This document shows, in pieces, positions 53,002 through 64,000 of a DNA stretch of 64,000 nt (positions are counted from its first letter, which is position 1; every line of letters starts with the position of its first letter). Where the stretch lies: the NCBI GenBank assembly GCA_003008705.1, contig PDUO01000026.1, positions 867,373 through 931,372 of the forward strand, given 5' to 3'. This DNA comes from Pezicula radicicola (Eukaryota > Ascomycota > Leotiomycetes > Helotiales > Dermateaceae). The position numbers were made by a program, and so were the translations under genes. The notes under the pieces are model-generated. The model did not search any database. It saw only the letters and a program-made list of their open reading frames with translations, and was not told where the DNA came from.

Positions 53002-55480
53002 TTAAGGCGTCAGCCCCCGTGCATCCATGAACCTCTCCAAATCCCTTATAACCTCATCAGCTTCAGCAGGTCCAGCAGCCCGATCTCGCATAATTTTCTT
53101 CAATCGTACGATTATTCCAGCTCTTTTACTATCGTCTTCCATCAATTTAAAGACACAATAAGGAACAATGGACAAATCACCAGGATTGCTGAAATCTAAA
53201 CCTCCATTCACATCCCTATCCACATCCTCGAGCTTCTTGATATCGTTCTTGAATTCTTCGTATGTAGCTATGAGAAAGATGCAGCATTCTCGATGGAATT
53301 CGAAGATGTCGAAATCTACGAGGGACTTTTCTCGCTTTAGTTTATCGACAAGACTATCGAGAATCTCGATACTAGTAAGTTTATCCGTGTCTGAGTATCG
53401 ACCCAGATACCTAGCTCGTTCTTCCGAGCCAAGACCTAACGCTTCCATGGCAAAGAGACCTAGCATGAAGGAATTGGTAGACCATGTCAGGTTCTCAGGC
53501 GGCCCTGTTTTGCACCATTCTTGTTTTATTGTGCCCTCCTGTATATTATCCTTCATCTTCCTTTTCAATTCCTCTGGGCTCAAGGTAAAGTTCAGTTGGC
53601 AGAATTTATGATGTGCAAGTGGTATTGACTTGGAGCTCAGATCGCAACAATACCTATGCCAGTATTGCTTGCAAATTTCGGAAGCAAGTAGTATGCCACT
53701 TTTCTGTTTGGACTTTTCAGAACCATCAGTGTTTGAATCCCCCAGTAGTAGTTGGTTGCTATTGGATCTTCTACGGTACAGAAGATCACTGATTTTTGTG
53801 GCTCGTTCATAGCTGCGTGAATATTGGATTGGATTGTGTGGTTCAATTTGGTGGTAAAAGACACGCTGGCTTTTGTGGGCCGAGTTGAAATCGTCCATTT
53901 CCTTCCATGTTACCAACTTACCGGCTGCTTCGTGTTGCAATACATTATACAAGTGAGCTGTACCGACAATAGAACCATATACATTCGATAGTTTGATGCC
54001 CAGATCGTGTATAGTGGGGTTGGGGCGGAAAATCATCATCCCACAAAGAAGGGGGTGTCGACGTAGATAGTAACAGTGCTCAACATCTGACTCAGAAACG
54101 CCATGTTGTTTAGCCACCATCATCCTGTTCTATCCCGCAAAGTCATTTTTGATGAAAAGTTCAATGTCGCTAATAGCTGCCTTGAGTGGAGCTTTTAGCA
54201 GTTCTGGGAGCCCAAAGTTTTCAGGAATATTGCGTGATCTTCCAGCGCCGCCAAGTGCTTCTTTCCAGTGGCAACAGACCACGTTATCTTCCAAAATATA
54301 TCGGATATCGCAATGGATCTGACTAGCAAAGACAAGCCATATCGGCAACTTCTAGTGGCTAACATGGTAATAACTCCGAGGGTAAATTCGTCCTCGCCCA
54401 GAATTCTGAAATTCGGTTCGTCCTGATGCAAGGCTTTAAAATAAGCACATTCAGCTATCATTTCAAACAAAACCTTCTTATCCCTCTGCCACTTATCATC
54501 GTGGTATTGAGCTTGGAAATCTATTGTCCAGTCTTAGATTTGTCCAATATATGTGGAAGTAAAACCATCTTGTTGCTGCTTCTTCGAGCCATTGGAAAAG
54601 GTCCCGGTACCGAGGCATACAGATAAAATCCATCTCTTCATAATTTTCTTCATTCCAGCGTTCGTCATCATAGTCTTTGGTCTTACTATAATCAACATGT
54701 GCCAAGCCAAAGTTGTAGTACGAGACCTTCGCACATGACTCGTAGACTGCAAGTTTGAATCCGATATGGGTCATCAAATGACTTTCGCCCCGCCGGAGTA
54801 AGTCATAGGCAGCGTTGGCTATAATAGCCACATCAGCCAAGCTCAGAAGACCATCCTAGTAGTCACACCAACGTTCCTGGACCCACTCTCTGATTCGATT
54901 GAAATCGCAGAAGAAGCAGTACATGATGGAATGCACGTCCCCTTGGAAATCAAAGTCGTATTCTTAGAAGTCAGTGGGCAGTACCCAGCCACCAGTCGTA
55001 AATTGATTTTCTGGCTTCGCGGCGGTTGTATCAGACGCCGAAGGCTTTGGGCCCATGCTTGGCTTCCCCTTCCTCTTTCCAAATTTCACCCTCTTGGCTT
55101 GAGGCTTCTTGCCTTCGAGTGTTTTGTCGGAAACATTCTCTTTATTGCTTTCCCTTGCGTTGAAGAGCTCACCGACATCTAATTCTCTTTCTTTCTCCTG
55201 AACTCCTTCCAGATGTTGGTAAATATTCTTGATATCGTCTCTGACCTCAAGTGGCGTCCTGGAAGTCGGTTGGCGAGCGGTTCCACTCTTGCTACTCCGA
55301 AAGGTAGCTAACGTCTCCTCCAGAATCCTTAAAAAATACGCATGGCCCTCAGACACCTTCGCATCTCATATAGCTTTCCGATGCTTGTATATCACGCTCT
55401 GTTCTTTGCGTCCTCGGAAACAAGATATAAAATAGAAAGGCAATTGATGCAGGTTGTTGTGGTTGTGATGAGCGATGGAA
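53002..55480 (-). pseudogene. DUF6604-domain gene broken by four stops and two frameshifts
   Basis: The minus strand reads as one long protein interrupted by point defects. Four in-frame stops are at 55366-55368 (TGA), 54964-54966 (TAA), 54843-54845 (TAG) and 54130-54132 (TAG). The first three fit CGA, CAA and CAG codons changed by a single C-to-T. Two single-base slips lie near 54490 and 54370. Recognisable parts are YKHRKAI-DAKVSEGHAYFL, a lysine-rich linker (KRVKFGKRKGKP), FQGDVHSIMYCFFCDFNRI, LGEDEFTLGVITMLATR and a long C-terminal helical region beginning MMVAKQHGVSESDVEHCYYL. DUF6604 proteins are common in ascomycetes and of unknown function. The 373-residue C-terminal piece is still open and could be expressed, but I see no independent promoter. 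Confidence 0.75.
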
Positions 55481-56627
55481 GGGGGTGCGTTGACGCGCTC
55501 GAGAAGACGTGACTGCTCGGGCCTCGGTGTTTCAACTTGAAGTTTAATTTCCAGAATTATTGCTAATTCCGGCCTAAGGCGTGTGTTGTCACATTTTGAG
55601 CACTTTTAGATGGTTCTATACTTTATAGCTACTGAAAAACACTCAAAAATATGGAAGATAACCCCAGTTTTACCCATGCAACCTCCTTTTACCGCCTTGT
55701 GTTACGACAAAATCTCAAAATTAAGCGATGGCCCCCCTCATGCGGCCCTATGCTTAGCGAGCTGAGAGGGATTACCGGATTAATTACTTGTAAAATATCA
55801 TCTTGTCAGGGGGGTATGAAATTAGAATGGTAAACTATCCCTTCTGCTATGCCATTATCTTGGTTGCTTCGTTCGAGCAGCTGATTGATTTAAGTGATGA
55901 ATAGTAACGCAGATGAAAGTAAATTACTACACTTCTATACTAGTCATGACACAAGCGCCTTTAAAAATGCAATAAGGTAGATTAAGGATATTACACCAAT
56001 AGAGTAAGCTGTATTTTTTAGTTTTAGAACTCTTCTTTATATTTTGTTGTAGCCTTAATTAAATTCCTTCCAGAGCACTTTGAATAGGAATGTGCAGCAA
56101 CGTCTAAATAGTAGTGGGAAAGGTTTTAATAATTAAATGCTGTCGGTTAGTGGTTTCATTAGCATCCTTCTACTAGCATAACTAATGCTTTTGCACTCCT
56201 CTCCTAGCTACTAACCATAACCCGTCCTAGTAGCTCAGCCTAAGTCACTCTTAGGATAGTGGAGAAATTAAACATGTTCCTTTCTTAAAAAAAAATTCTC
56301 TAGAGTAAATTTTTAATTAACAGAATTCGGAGCTGCCTTTGTACTCTCGTAGAATTAATCTCTGGTAAGTATAGATAACACTAGCATGTTAATTATTTAA
56401 TGCGACTGAAGCGGCCTATAACGCTAAAAGCTATAGTATATTGATGTGTTTGCTCATATTAGACAAAATAATAGCATTCTACTTTGCAGACCCACCTTAA
56501 TTTTTCTTTCTTTATTTTTTTTCTTTCTTGTTTGCAATTTAGCTAAGAGTAGCGTCATTGTGGAAACTAGATAAGCCACTAATGATAGCCATAAGAAGCT
56601 TAAACTGCAACTGTTTAAAATTTTATT
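55481..56627. other. Spacer, nothing recognised
   Basis: The region 55840-56620 is AT-rich with scattered normal sequence. A 60-codon frame at 55651-55833 has no motif. There is no sign of terminal repeats. Confidence 0.4.
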
Positions 56628-57539
56628 TTGACTAGATGTTGGATCACTGAAGAACACACTCTATTTCTCCAAGAACCTTCCTTCCAAAAACTCAAACAAT
56701 CCACCGACAATAACAGCCACGACAAATTCCGATACCAAAAGCCTAACGACTTCGACATTCTATCAGTGTTTAACAATATTCCAGAAAACCCACCTCCAGA
56801 CATCATGGCTGTAGGCAATACAAACGCAGAATTTGTGATCGCCATAGGAGACACAACTTCACGAACACACCAAGAACAGCACTCCGAGAAGATGGAAACC
56901 AAACTCAATTATTATGCTCAGTTCTCTAAATTCCCTCAAGAAATCGTAGATGAAATTACGGACTCAGTACTTTCTGATCTTACCATTTGTCACAGATCAT
57001 ATATCGAAGCTCTACGACCTCTGAAAAGATCCCACGAGGATGCGCAAAGAAAGTTTGATAAGTTGAGTGCGGTGTCGACGTACATAATCAATAAGCTTAC
57101 AATATGGCCCTATGTGCCAAATTTTCCTGTGCCGGAGAGTATTAGGGTTCTAGAGACCGAAGAAAGATGTGATTTAATGCCATATCTCAAGGATCGCTGG
57201 GGTAGTTTTGAAAAACAATATCCATACTTTTATCATCGATACAACAACATGGAATCCAATTTGGGGCAACGGCATCGCCCTCTACGTATAGGTCTGCGGT
57301 ATTATCTTGACTCGAATAATATTTTTAACGATTTCTCAACTAAGGGTCACTGCGGTATCACGCAACTAAAAATCAAGATGTGGGAAGGTGGTTATCTTTA
57401 CAATTTTCAGATTTCCTTGACTAATTTAGTTTCTATTCTGGACTATGTTTTGGATACTGTTGGGATTAAGGAAACAGGTTTGGAAATGGCAGCGGGAAAG
57501 CTTGGCACCTTTTGTCAAGGGGGAGCCAATGGAATATGA
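56628..57539 (+). CDS. Hypothetical protein, possibly partial or F-box-like
   Basis: The frame is open from 56628 but the first ATG with reasonable context is at 56805, giving 244 residues to the stop at 57537-57539. The open and protein-like sequence before it (TLFLQEPSFQKLKQSTDNNS and following) suggests either an upstream exon or a lost start. In the middle, QFSKFPQEIVDEITDSVLSD resembles the leucine/proline-rich opening of F-box or 2EXR-type proteins, but no complete domain is visible. I do not recognise the family. It is flanked by two pseudogenes, so it may itself be decaying. Confidence 0.4.
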   Translation: MTRCWITEEHTLFLQEPSFQKLKQSTDNNSHDKFRYQKPNDFDILSVFNNIPENPPPDIMAVGNTNAEFVIAIGDTTSRTHQEQHSEKMETKLNYYAQFSKFPQEIVDEITDSVLSDLTICHRSYIEALRPLKRSHEDAQRKFDKLSAVSTYIINKLTIWPYVPNFPVPESIRVLETEERCDLMPYLKDRWGSFEKQYPYFYHRYNNMESNLGQRHRPLRIGLRYYLDSNNIFNDFSTKGHCGITQLKIKMWEGGYLYNFQISLTNLVSILDYVLDTVGIKETGLEMAAGKLGTFCQGGANGI

Positions 57540-58037
57540 TCTTCGACTACATAACGTGTTGACTCAGTTACTGCATCCAGCCTTGGAGAGCGGGGGATTG
57601 ACTTGAACCAATGGCTATCCCGCGCAATAAACGGGTACAAAGAGCGGAACTTTATGTAAAGATCCATTAGTAAGAGGAATCAGGAGCACTGAGATAAGCC
57701 AGGTCTTCAGATTCATTCTCAGTTCTTTTCCTCTTATATTGCCAACTTCCCACCCTGCCATACTGTGTTTTAGATAGCTACTAATAGTGTTCAATGTCAG
57801 TCACTATCACACTTTCTCTGACCAGACAACTTAAGATGATATGATGTAAGCAGCTGACACCATAAAGTAGATGAGGACAAGTGACAGGTAAACAAACATT
57901 TCGCGCCTAGTTCTCATCGTCTTTCAATTTCCTAGGTGGTATCCTGATCGTTTACCCAATTACTCTTACAATAATCCAAACACGAGCTGCTAAAAGGCTG
58001 CCATGGCTAACCCACAAACAACGTTCTGCGGTCGCTG
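57540..58037. other. Spacer between hypothetical gene and helicase remnant
   Basis: Nothing is recognised here apart from likely 3' untranslated sequence of both neighbours. Confidence 0.4.
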
Positions 58038-59870
58038 TTACTCAGAGTCTTCATCTGAGTCCGGTATCTCATCACACCCAGAACTTTTCTGAGCCTGCGC
58101 CGGCGCCTGTTTATCTACTTTTACATCATTTTCATCGAGTTCTTCTATTTTGATCTTGGTCTCGGCCTCTTCTTTAACAGGTATTTCGGATTTCATATCT
58201 TCGGCGCCTCCTAAGACTGGCGGCCCCAAGTGTTCCTCTTTGACGATTATTCCTGACTCCTCTTTAATAGGCATTTCCGATTTTATCCCTTCGGCAACTT
58301 CTGAAAAGACTAGCGGCTCCAAACCTTCTCCTTTGACAGTTACCACTGCCTCTTCTTTGACAAGAACTTCAGATTTTGAGTCTTCGCCAGCCCCTAAATT
58401 GTTCGATGGGCCTAAGTCTTCCCACTTTGTGTTTTCGTAGAATTCAAGTACATCTGAATCAACAGGCAGCTGCTCCCTCGAGTAACCACTCACAAGCAGG
58501 CCTTCAAGGGTCCTCGCTCGAGACAATCCAACGTAAAGCTGACCGGCCTCAAAGATCTGGTTCGAAGATACGTCAACATAATCTAGTGTCATTCCCTGGC
58601 TTTTGTGAATCGAGATGGCCCATGCTAGCATAAGAGGAATCTGTGTCCTACAGACATAATATAAGTCCCACGATGGCCCTCTGAGATTGTCCGAGCATAC
58701 TTGTCGAATTGTCCTAATTTGACCATTGGTAAACCGGACAACTGGGCACACAGCGTTCTTGGTCTGAAACTCTTTGCTCAGTTTCTCAAGCCATTTCTTA
58801 TCCTTGCCATCTTGCTCTGCGACTTTCCAGTCCCGTGTATCTGCAAACTTGATGACTTCGCCCTGTGACCCATTCACCAGACCGCGTTTTTGATCGAGAT
58901 TTGATAGTAAAATAACTTTGGCTCCGACTTTGAGAGTTAGGGCAGTTGGAAACTGATGGCTTTCGAGCGATTTCTTGAGCTGCTCTAACTTGGCCGATAT
59001 TTGTCCAGAGCGAGGAATAACCTTGTCCGCTTCCGTATAATGACATTTCATTGCTTCGTCGGACGCATACCAGGTTCTGGATTCCGACTTTATTAAATGA
59101 AGTTGCTCCTGATTGAACGTCCTGACCTTCTCGCGTGTCGACATTAATCTCACAGCAAAAGCTCCTGGAGGTAACTCCCTTTGACGGGTAAGAGCATCCC
59201 ACTCATCATTATTCAGAAATATGCCTTGGCGTATTTTGTTCAGAATTTCTTGAAACCCAGTGTCCTTCTAACGGTGGATTTGTTCAAGCTTCACGTGTCG
59301 CAGTTTAAGTTCTGTCCAGACACGGGATTTGAATGCCCATTTATCTTCAGGCTCAAACAATCCGTCGCCGTCCTTCATGCACCTTTCGGTGGGGCAGCCG
59401 AATTTCTCCCTGGGCGTCCTTTTCCTCTCCTCAAGCATTGGCTCTCTGCACTTAAGACAGCGTTCAAAGGGCTTGACCGGTGGCAGTTGATGAAAATCGC
59501 CGAGAATTATGACTTGCTTCCCACCGAAAGGTCGTGGCGATTGCAAAATGTGTTTCATGAGGAGGTTCACTCGTTCAAGAAACTGGTTTTCCACCATTGA
59601 AACCTCTTTGATGATGAGCACTCGAAGCCTTTGCATTGCCTTAGCTAAAGATTTCTTTACAACGAGTCTCTCGCCCATTACAGTGCAGACTGCTTCTTGC
59701 AAAAGGTCTGCCATAGGCTTATGAAAATCATTCGGTTTCCTGAACAACATCAAAAAGTCAGCAAGAAAAAAAGATTCAGACTCAAGCGTACGACACACCA
59801 TTATTGGTTTTAGCGACACAAGTTCATCTACTATTACGACACCAACATTCCTTTTAGTATAAATAAATCG
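58038..59870 (-). pseudogene. PIF1-type DNA helicase, 5'-truncated and interrupted
   Basis: The minus strand encodes the C-terminal two thirds of a PIF1/RRM3-like helicase. Visible motifs in order are VLIIKEVSMVENQFLERVNL (Walker B region, with Lys where Asp is expected), GGKQVIILGDFHQLPPVKPF (motif III), then KLEQIHR followed by TAG at 59268-59270, where family members have Gln, so a single C-to-T. Downstream in the same frame come LKVGAKVILLSNLDQKRGLV and LMLAWAISIHKSQGMTLDYV with GQLYVGLSRARTLEGLLV (motifs V and VI). The Walker A domain is missing: similarity fades at about 59870 where the AT-rich repeat starts. The final 110 residues are an unusual tandem KSE-x-VKEE tail. A shortened protein could begin at an internal ATG (59151-59153) but would lack ATP-binding parts. 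Confidence 0.82.
58130..58395 (-). repeat. Three in-frame repeats encoding KSE-x-x-x-KEE units in the helicase tail
   Basis: Units starting KSEVLVKEE, KSEMPIKEE and KSEIPVKEE follow at a spacing of about 30-32 residues. They contain at least seven hydrophobic-Lys-x-Glu motifs (such as VKEE, VKGE, IKSE and IKIE), the consensus for SUMO attachment. Confidence 0.75.
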
Positions 59871-60007
59871 TACCTACTGACTTGACAGCAGTTATGTAAG
59901 TTATGCGAATAATATCTTACTATTCAACACCCTATAATTAAAGCCTAGTCAGTAACCCAACCCTCTACCTACTAAACATCTGAAACGCTTATAGAACAAC
60001 ACCGCAA
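59871..60007. other. Junction between helicase remnant and AT-rich repeats
   Basis: At about 59870 similarity to the helicase ends and base composition shifts abruptly to AT-rich. This may be the insertion or breakpoint that removed the helicase 5' part. Confidence 0.45.
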
Positions 60008-60515
60008 CAATAACTCTAAAGCAGCAGACCATTAATACAGTAACAACACAATAACAAACTTAGGTTAGTTTATCTATACATCAGCTTCTAGTATATAAGA
60101 TACTAGTTAATAATCAAGGTAGGTCTAGTCTTTAATAACTCCAAAGCAGTAGATCATTGATATAGTAATAATACAATAATAAACTCAGGTTAGTTCATCT
60201 ATACATCAGCTTCCAGCGTATAAGACACTAGTTAATAATTAAGGTAGGTCTAGTCTTCAACAACTCTAAAGTAGTAGACTATTAATATAGTAATAATATA
60301 ATAATAAACTTAGGTTAGTTTATCTATATATTAGCTTCTAGTATATAAGACACTAGTTAATAATTAAGGTAGATCTAGTCTTTAATAACTCTAAAGTAGT
60401 AGACTATTAATATAGTAATAATATAATAATAAACTTAGATTAGTTTATCTATATATTAGCTTCTAGTATATAAGACACTAGTTAATAATTAAAGTAGATC
60501 TAGTCTTATATTATA
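60008..60515. repeat. Tandem repeat of about 125 bp, four copies
   Basis: The landmark word AGGTTAGTTTATCTATACATC or a variant recurs at about 60063, 60188, 60313 and 60438, a constant 125-bp step. The whole unit repeats around it. From first to last copy C and G are increasingly replaced by T and A (for example CATCAGC to TATTAGC). Confidence 0.9.
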
Positions 60516-62299
60516 TTAATCTAAAAAGTATATATATAAAAAAAACCTCTAGTAGTTATTCTATAGATATATTATCTTATCTTTAATAATTATAGTTATA
60601 TTTAAACTAGTTATAAATCTATACTTTATTTATATTAATAATTATTAATATTAAGTTTAGTAATAGAGTATACTTAATTATTATAAAAATACTAATTAAT
60701 AAAGAGTTTTAATATTTACCCTTAGATAAAATCTATAAATAGTATATCTTCTAGTTTAAATTTAAATAACTAATTAAAAATAATCTATTACTTTTTAATA
60801 TAGATATTAAAGTTTTATAAAGTATTAATAACTATTAAATTTATATTTAAGATAAATAATTATTCTAGAATACCTTATCTATACTATATAACTAAGTTTC
60901 TTATAGTATATCTACCCTTAATATATCTATAATTAGACTAGCTTAATTTAATATTATTAATTACTCTACTAAGGTATATTCTAGAGTTATAGTAGTTAAA
61001 TACTTATAGATAAATATTCTCTAGAAGTAATAGAATCTATATCTCTAATATACTAAAAATTACCTTTTAGTAATATTATTATTTTATATAAATAATAATT
61101 ATACTACCTTGTTAGTTATATAGTCTAAGATAGATTTAATTATAACTTTAGAATAAGAGGAAAATAAGTATCTATTATTAACTTAATAATTTCTCTAATA
61201 TAAAGAGATTATAGTTAGCTTTTTATCCTTTAAGAAAGATATAATTAAAGGTTAAAGCTATTAGGTATATTAACTTCTTCTCTTTTTCTATAAAGTCTAA
61301 TATAAACTTATAGAAAATTTAAAATAAGTCTTTAAATATTCCCTTAGTATCCTTTAAATAAAATATAAATAAAGATAAGAATTAAGTATATTAATTTCTT
61401 TTAATAATATTATTATATAATTATATTATAATAACCTCTCTCTTTCTATAATATCTAATATTAATCTATAGAAAATTATTAAATAATATCTTAACTTTCT
61501 TTAAGTAAAATATAAATAGAGATAATAATTATATATATTAACTTCTTTTAATATCTTTATTTTATAATCTTTTTATAATATTTCTTTTATAATATAAGGA
61601 TTATTATATAACCTTATAAGAATATATAATATTATTAGATATAGAGTATTATAAATACCTAAGAAAGGAATATCTAATAAAAGACTATTTAGAAATATTA
61701 TCTATTATAGTTTCTAGTATATAACTAGTTATATACTAGTAAACTACTATAAGAGGTAATTCTATATATATATAAAAAGAGTTTATCTTCTACCTCTTTC
61801 TTCCTTAGTAATTAGTTTATTTAATTATCTAATATACTTTATTACCTTTAAATATTAATTTATCTATAGTAATTTACCCTTAGTTTATTTAAGGGAACTT
61901 AAAGTTTAATATTCTAATTACTCTACCTCTACTAAGCCTAAATTACTATACTTATAATATTACTAAAAGGAGCTAGAAGAGTACTAGTAAAAGGAGACTA
62001 ACCTTAAGAATATAAAAATAATTATATTAATAACCCTATATCTAGTAATATACTAGTCTCTAACTAGTCTAGTCTTTATTTTAAAAGTATTTAAACTATT
62101 ATTACTAGACTAGAGATAGAAAACTAAGCCCTTAATAAATTAATAGAATAATACTAATAATAATATAATAATAATTTAATCTACTATTCTAAGAAAGCTT
62201 TAAACTATTATTACTAAAAGTAAAATAAGTCCCTATAAGGTACTAAAGACTTAATAAAAGTATACTAGTAATCTAGTCTAAATAAGACTCTTATACCTA
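60516..62299. other. Saturated RIP-type AT-rich DNA
   Basis: This stretch has very low GC and almost no CA or TG dinucleotides, the end state of RIP. No reading frame is left. It may contain the 5' LTR and leader of the Gypsy-like element that follows, but the borders cannot be seen. Confidence 0.75.
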
Positions 62300-64000
62300 T
62301 CTATACTCTAATCTTAAAAGATATAGAACTAGACTAATATAAAGGACTTACTTAATAGGAATTTATTATATTTATATAATCTTATAATAGAGTCTTTAAT
62401 AACTACTCTAGATAATTTAGTATAAATAAAGAGAAGATTATCTAAACTATAATATACCTTTATAAAGAATTAGTAAACTACTAGTTAAGAGATAGAAAGA
62501 ATTATCTAGATAAACTCTTTATTATAATATAAGAAGAATTTAATAACTTCCTAAAATAACTATAACTATAACTAGATACTTAGTATATAGTTTAATTAAA
62601 AGAATATAAAAAAGCTAAGTAATACCTTAGATAAAAGATTAATAAGTTTATTAGATACTTAGAAGAATTAGAGGAGGACCTTAAAAGTAAAATACTAGAG
62701 ACTCTCTAGGATAATCTCTTTAATAAGCTTTAACTAAAAGTATAAAATAAGTTAATTAAAAATAGAATAGTATTTAATATAAAAATAAAAGATATACTTA
62801 TTATAGTTATTTCTCTATATAAAACTACTAGACTATAAGATTATATAAAAAGAATAGATAAAGATACTAAGTAATATAAAAATAGAAATAATACTTAAAG
62901 AAAATCTAAATCTTAGGATATAACTAAAGATTTAAAGAAGGATTACTAGAAGAATACTAGGAAGGATAATTTAAAGTAAAAATAAAAATTATTAAATAAA
63001 TATTATAACTATAGGAAAAAGAGATATTAGTTTTATAATTATCTAGATCTATTAAAAGATTTAAAAAAGAAATATAAAGAAAAGAGAGTTTAAATAAATA
63101 TTACTAAAGTATATATTCTACTAGAAAGTAAATAAATAAAGATAGATATTACTATTAGATTCTAAATAATAAAAGACTAACTAACTATTAATATACTAGT
63201 AGACTTAGAATTTAACTATAACCTTATATTAATTCTAAAAGTAAAGGAATAAAACCTAACTAAAACTCTAGAGTTACTAAAACTAGTAGAATTACTAGAT
63301 AGAACTAAATAATAAACTAAGAGTAAAATCTTATTAAATATCTATATTATAGATTTCCTTAATTATACTAATTAAAATTAAATTTAATTTTATATAATTA
63401 ATACTAGTAATATTAATATTATCTTTAGATATAAATAGTTAAATAGTAAGAATCTAGTAATAGACTAAAAAAACTAAATCTAGAGATATCTAATTATTAT
63501 AAGAGAAATAGATATAGTAATACTATAGAAGTTTATTAAAATAACTTAAAAATTAATTACTTTTTATATCTTTAGTAAGAAAACTAAGGAAGAAGAACTA
63601 GTACTACCCTAGTATTATACTAACTATAGAGATATATTTAATAAGAAGAGTACTAATACTCTACTAATATTACTAGACTAAACTTACTCTATAGTTACTA
63701 TAGAAGATTCTTCTTATAAACTATTATATAATATATTAGAAATAGAACTCTAAGTACTATAAGAATATCTAGAAACTAGTAAAAAGTATAGTTAGATCTA
63801 GTAAAGTACTAGTCTAGTAGGAGTATTTATACTCTTTATACCTAAGAAAGATAAAGGGTTATAACTTTATATAAACTACTAAGGTCTTAATAAAGTTATA
63901 ATAAAGAATTAATATCTCTTACTACTTATTAGTAAAATACTAGATAAACTCTAGAATATAAAGATCTTTATAAAACTAGATCTAAGGAATATATACTATA
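62300..64000 (+). mobile_element. Ty3/Gypsy-like retrotransposon, RIP-mutated, cut by the window end
   Basis: Read in frame, the mutated plus strand keeps the skeleton of gag-pol. At 63001-63042 the codons give Y-x-x-Y-x4-Y-x4-Y, which is the CCHC zinc knuckle C-x2-C-x4-H-x4-C with each ligand changed by one G-to-A or C-to-T. A protease-like segment (ILVDLEFNYN) lies at about 63190-63220. At 63838-64000 the reverse transcriptase reads FIPKKDKGL, INY, GLNKVIIKN, LISKILDKL and FIKLDLRNIYY, the normal order of Gypsy RT blocks, with many stops. The copy is not functional. The 3' part lies outside the window. Confidence 0.85.

Noticed and set aside
58038..59153. Intact 371-residue helicase gene from an internal ATG
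   Set aside because: It would lack all ATP-binding motifs, and clear coding similarity continues upstream through a stop codon, so it is the tail of a broken gene.
1..64000. CRISPR arrays or bacterial operon features
   Set aside because: No regularly spaced repeats with unique spacers, and introns together with RIP show a fungal genome.

Overview
This window comes from the nuclear genome of a filamentous ascomycete (Pezizomycotina). The evidence is short GT-AG introns of about 45-100 bp inside fungal gene families, a dispersed 5S rRNA gene, a fungal highly reducing polyketide synthase, HET, 2EXR, DUF4470 and DUF6604 family genes, and AT-rich blocks mutated in the manner of repeat-induced point mutation (RIP). 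The gene mix would suit Leotiomycetes, but that placement is inference.

Layout. 1-9.4 kb is gene-poor: a 5S rRNA gene, three decayed genes (alpha/beta hydrolase, HET-type C-terminus, S66 LD-carboxypeptidase) and a TA-flanked inverted-repeat element whose inside is AT-rich and RIP-like. 9.4-12 kb has an intact gamma-glutamylcyclotransferase-like gene, a frameshifted small gene and an LTR-like block. 12-32 kb is the most interesting part and looks like a secondary-metabolite cluster: a full-size ABCB exporter (+), a family 1 UDP-glycosyltransferase (-), a BAHD-like acyltransferase (-) and, divergent from it across a 1.6 kb shared upstream region, a nine-exon polyketide synthase of about 2640 residues (KS-AT-DH-MT-ER-KR-ACP, no release domain).

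32-48 kb holds more ordinary genes: an Flc/TRP-like membrane protein, a prolyl 4-hydroxylase-like 2-oxoglutarate oxygenase, a 2EXR protein, a large DUF4470 protein and an HNH-type protein resembling the C-terminal part of EXD2. 48-60 kb mixes a decayed tRNA isopentenyltransferase, an intact cytochrome P450, a DUF6604 pseudogene, a hypothetical gene and a broken PIF1-type helicase. From 60 kb to the end there is a 125-bp tandem repeat running into a heavily RIP-mutated Ty3/Gypsy-like element cut off by the window edge.

How the genes may work together (inference): the synthase would build a reduced, possibly methylated chain; the acyltransferase could release or esterify it; the glycosyltransferase could add a sugar; the ABC pump could export the product. 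The P450 at 50.5 kb and the oxygenase at 38.3 kb are possible but unproven tailoring enzymes. No pathway-specific transcription factor was found. Exon borders were worked out by hand from splice sites and reading-frame continuity and are predictions.
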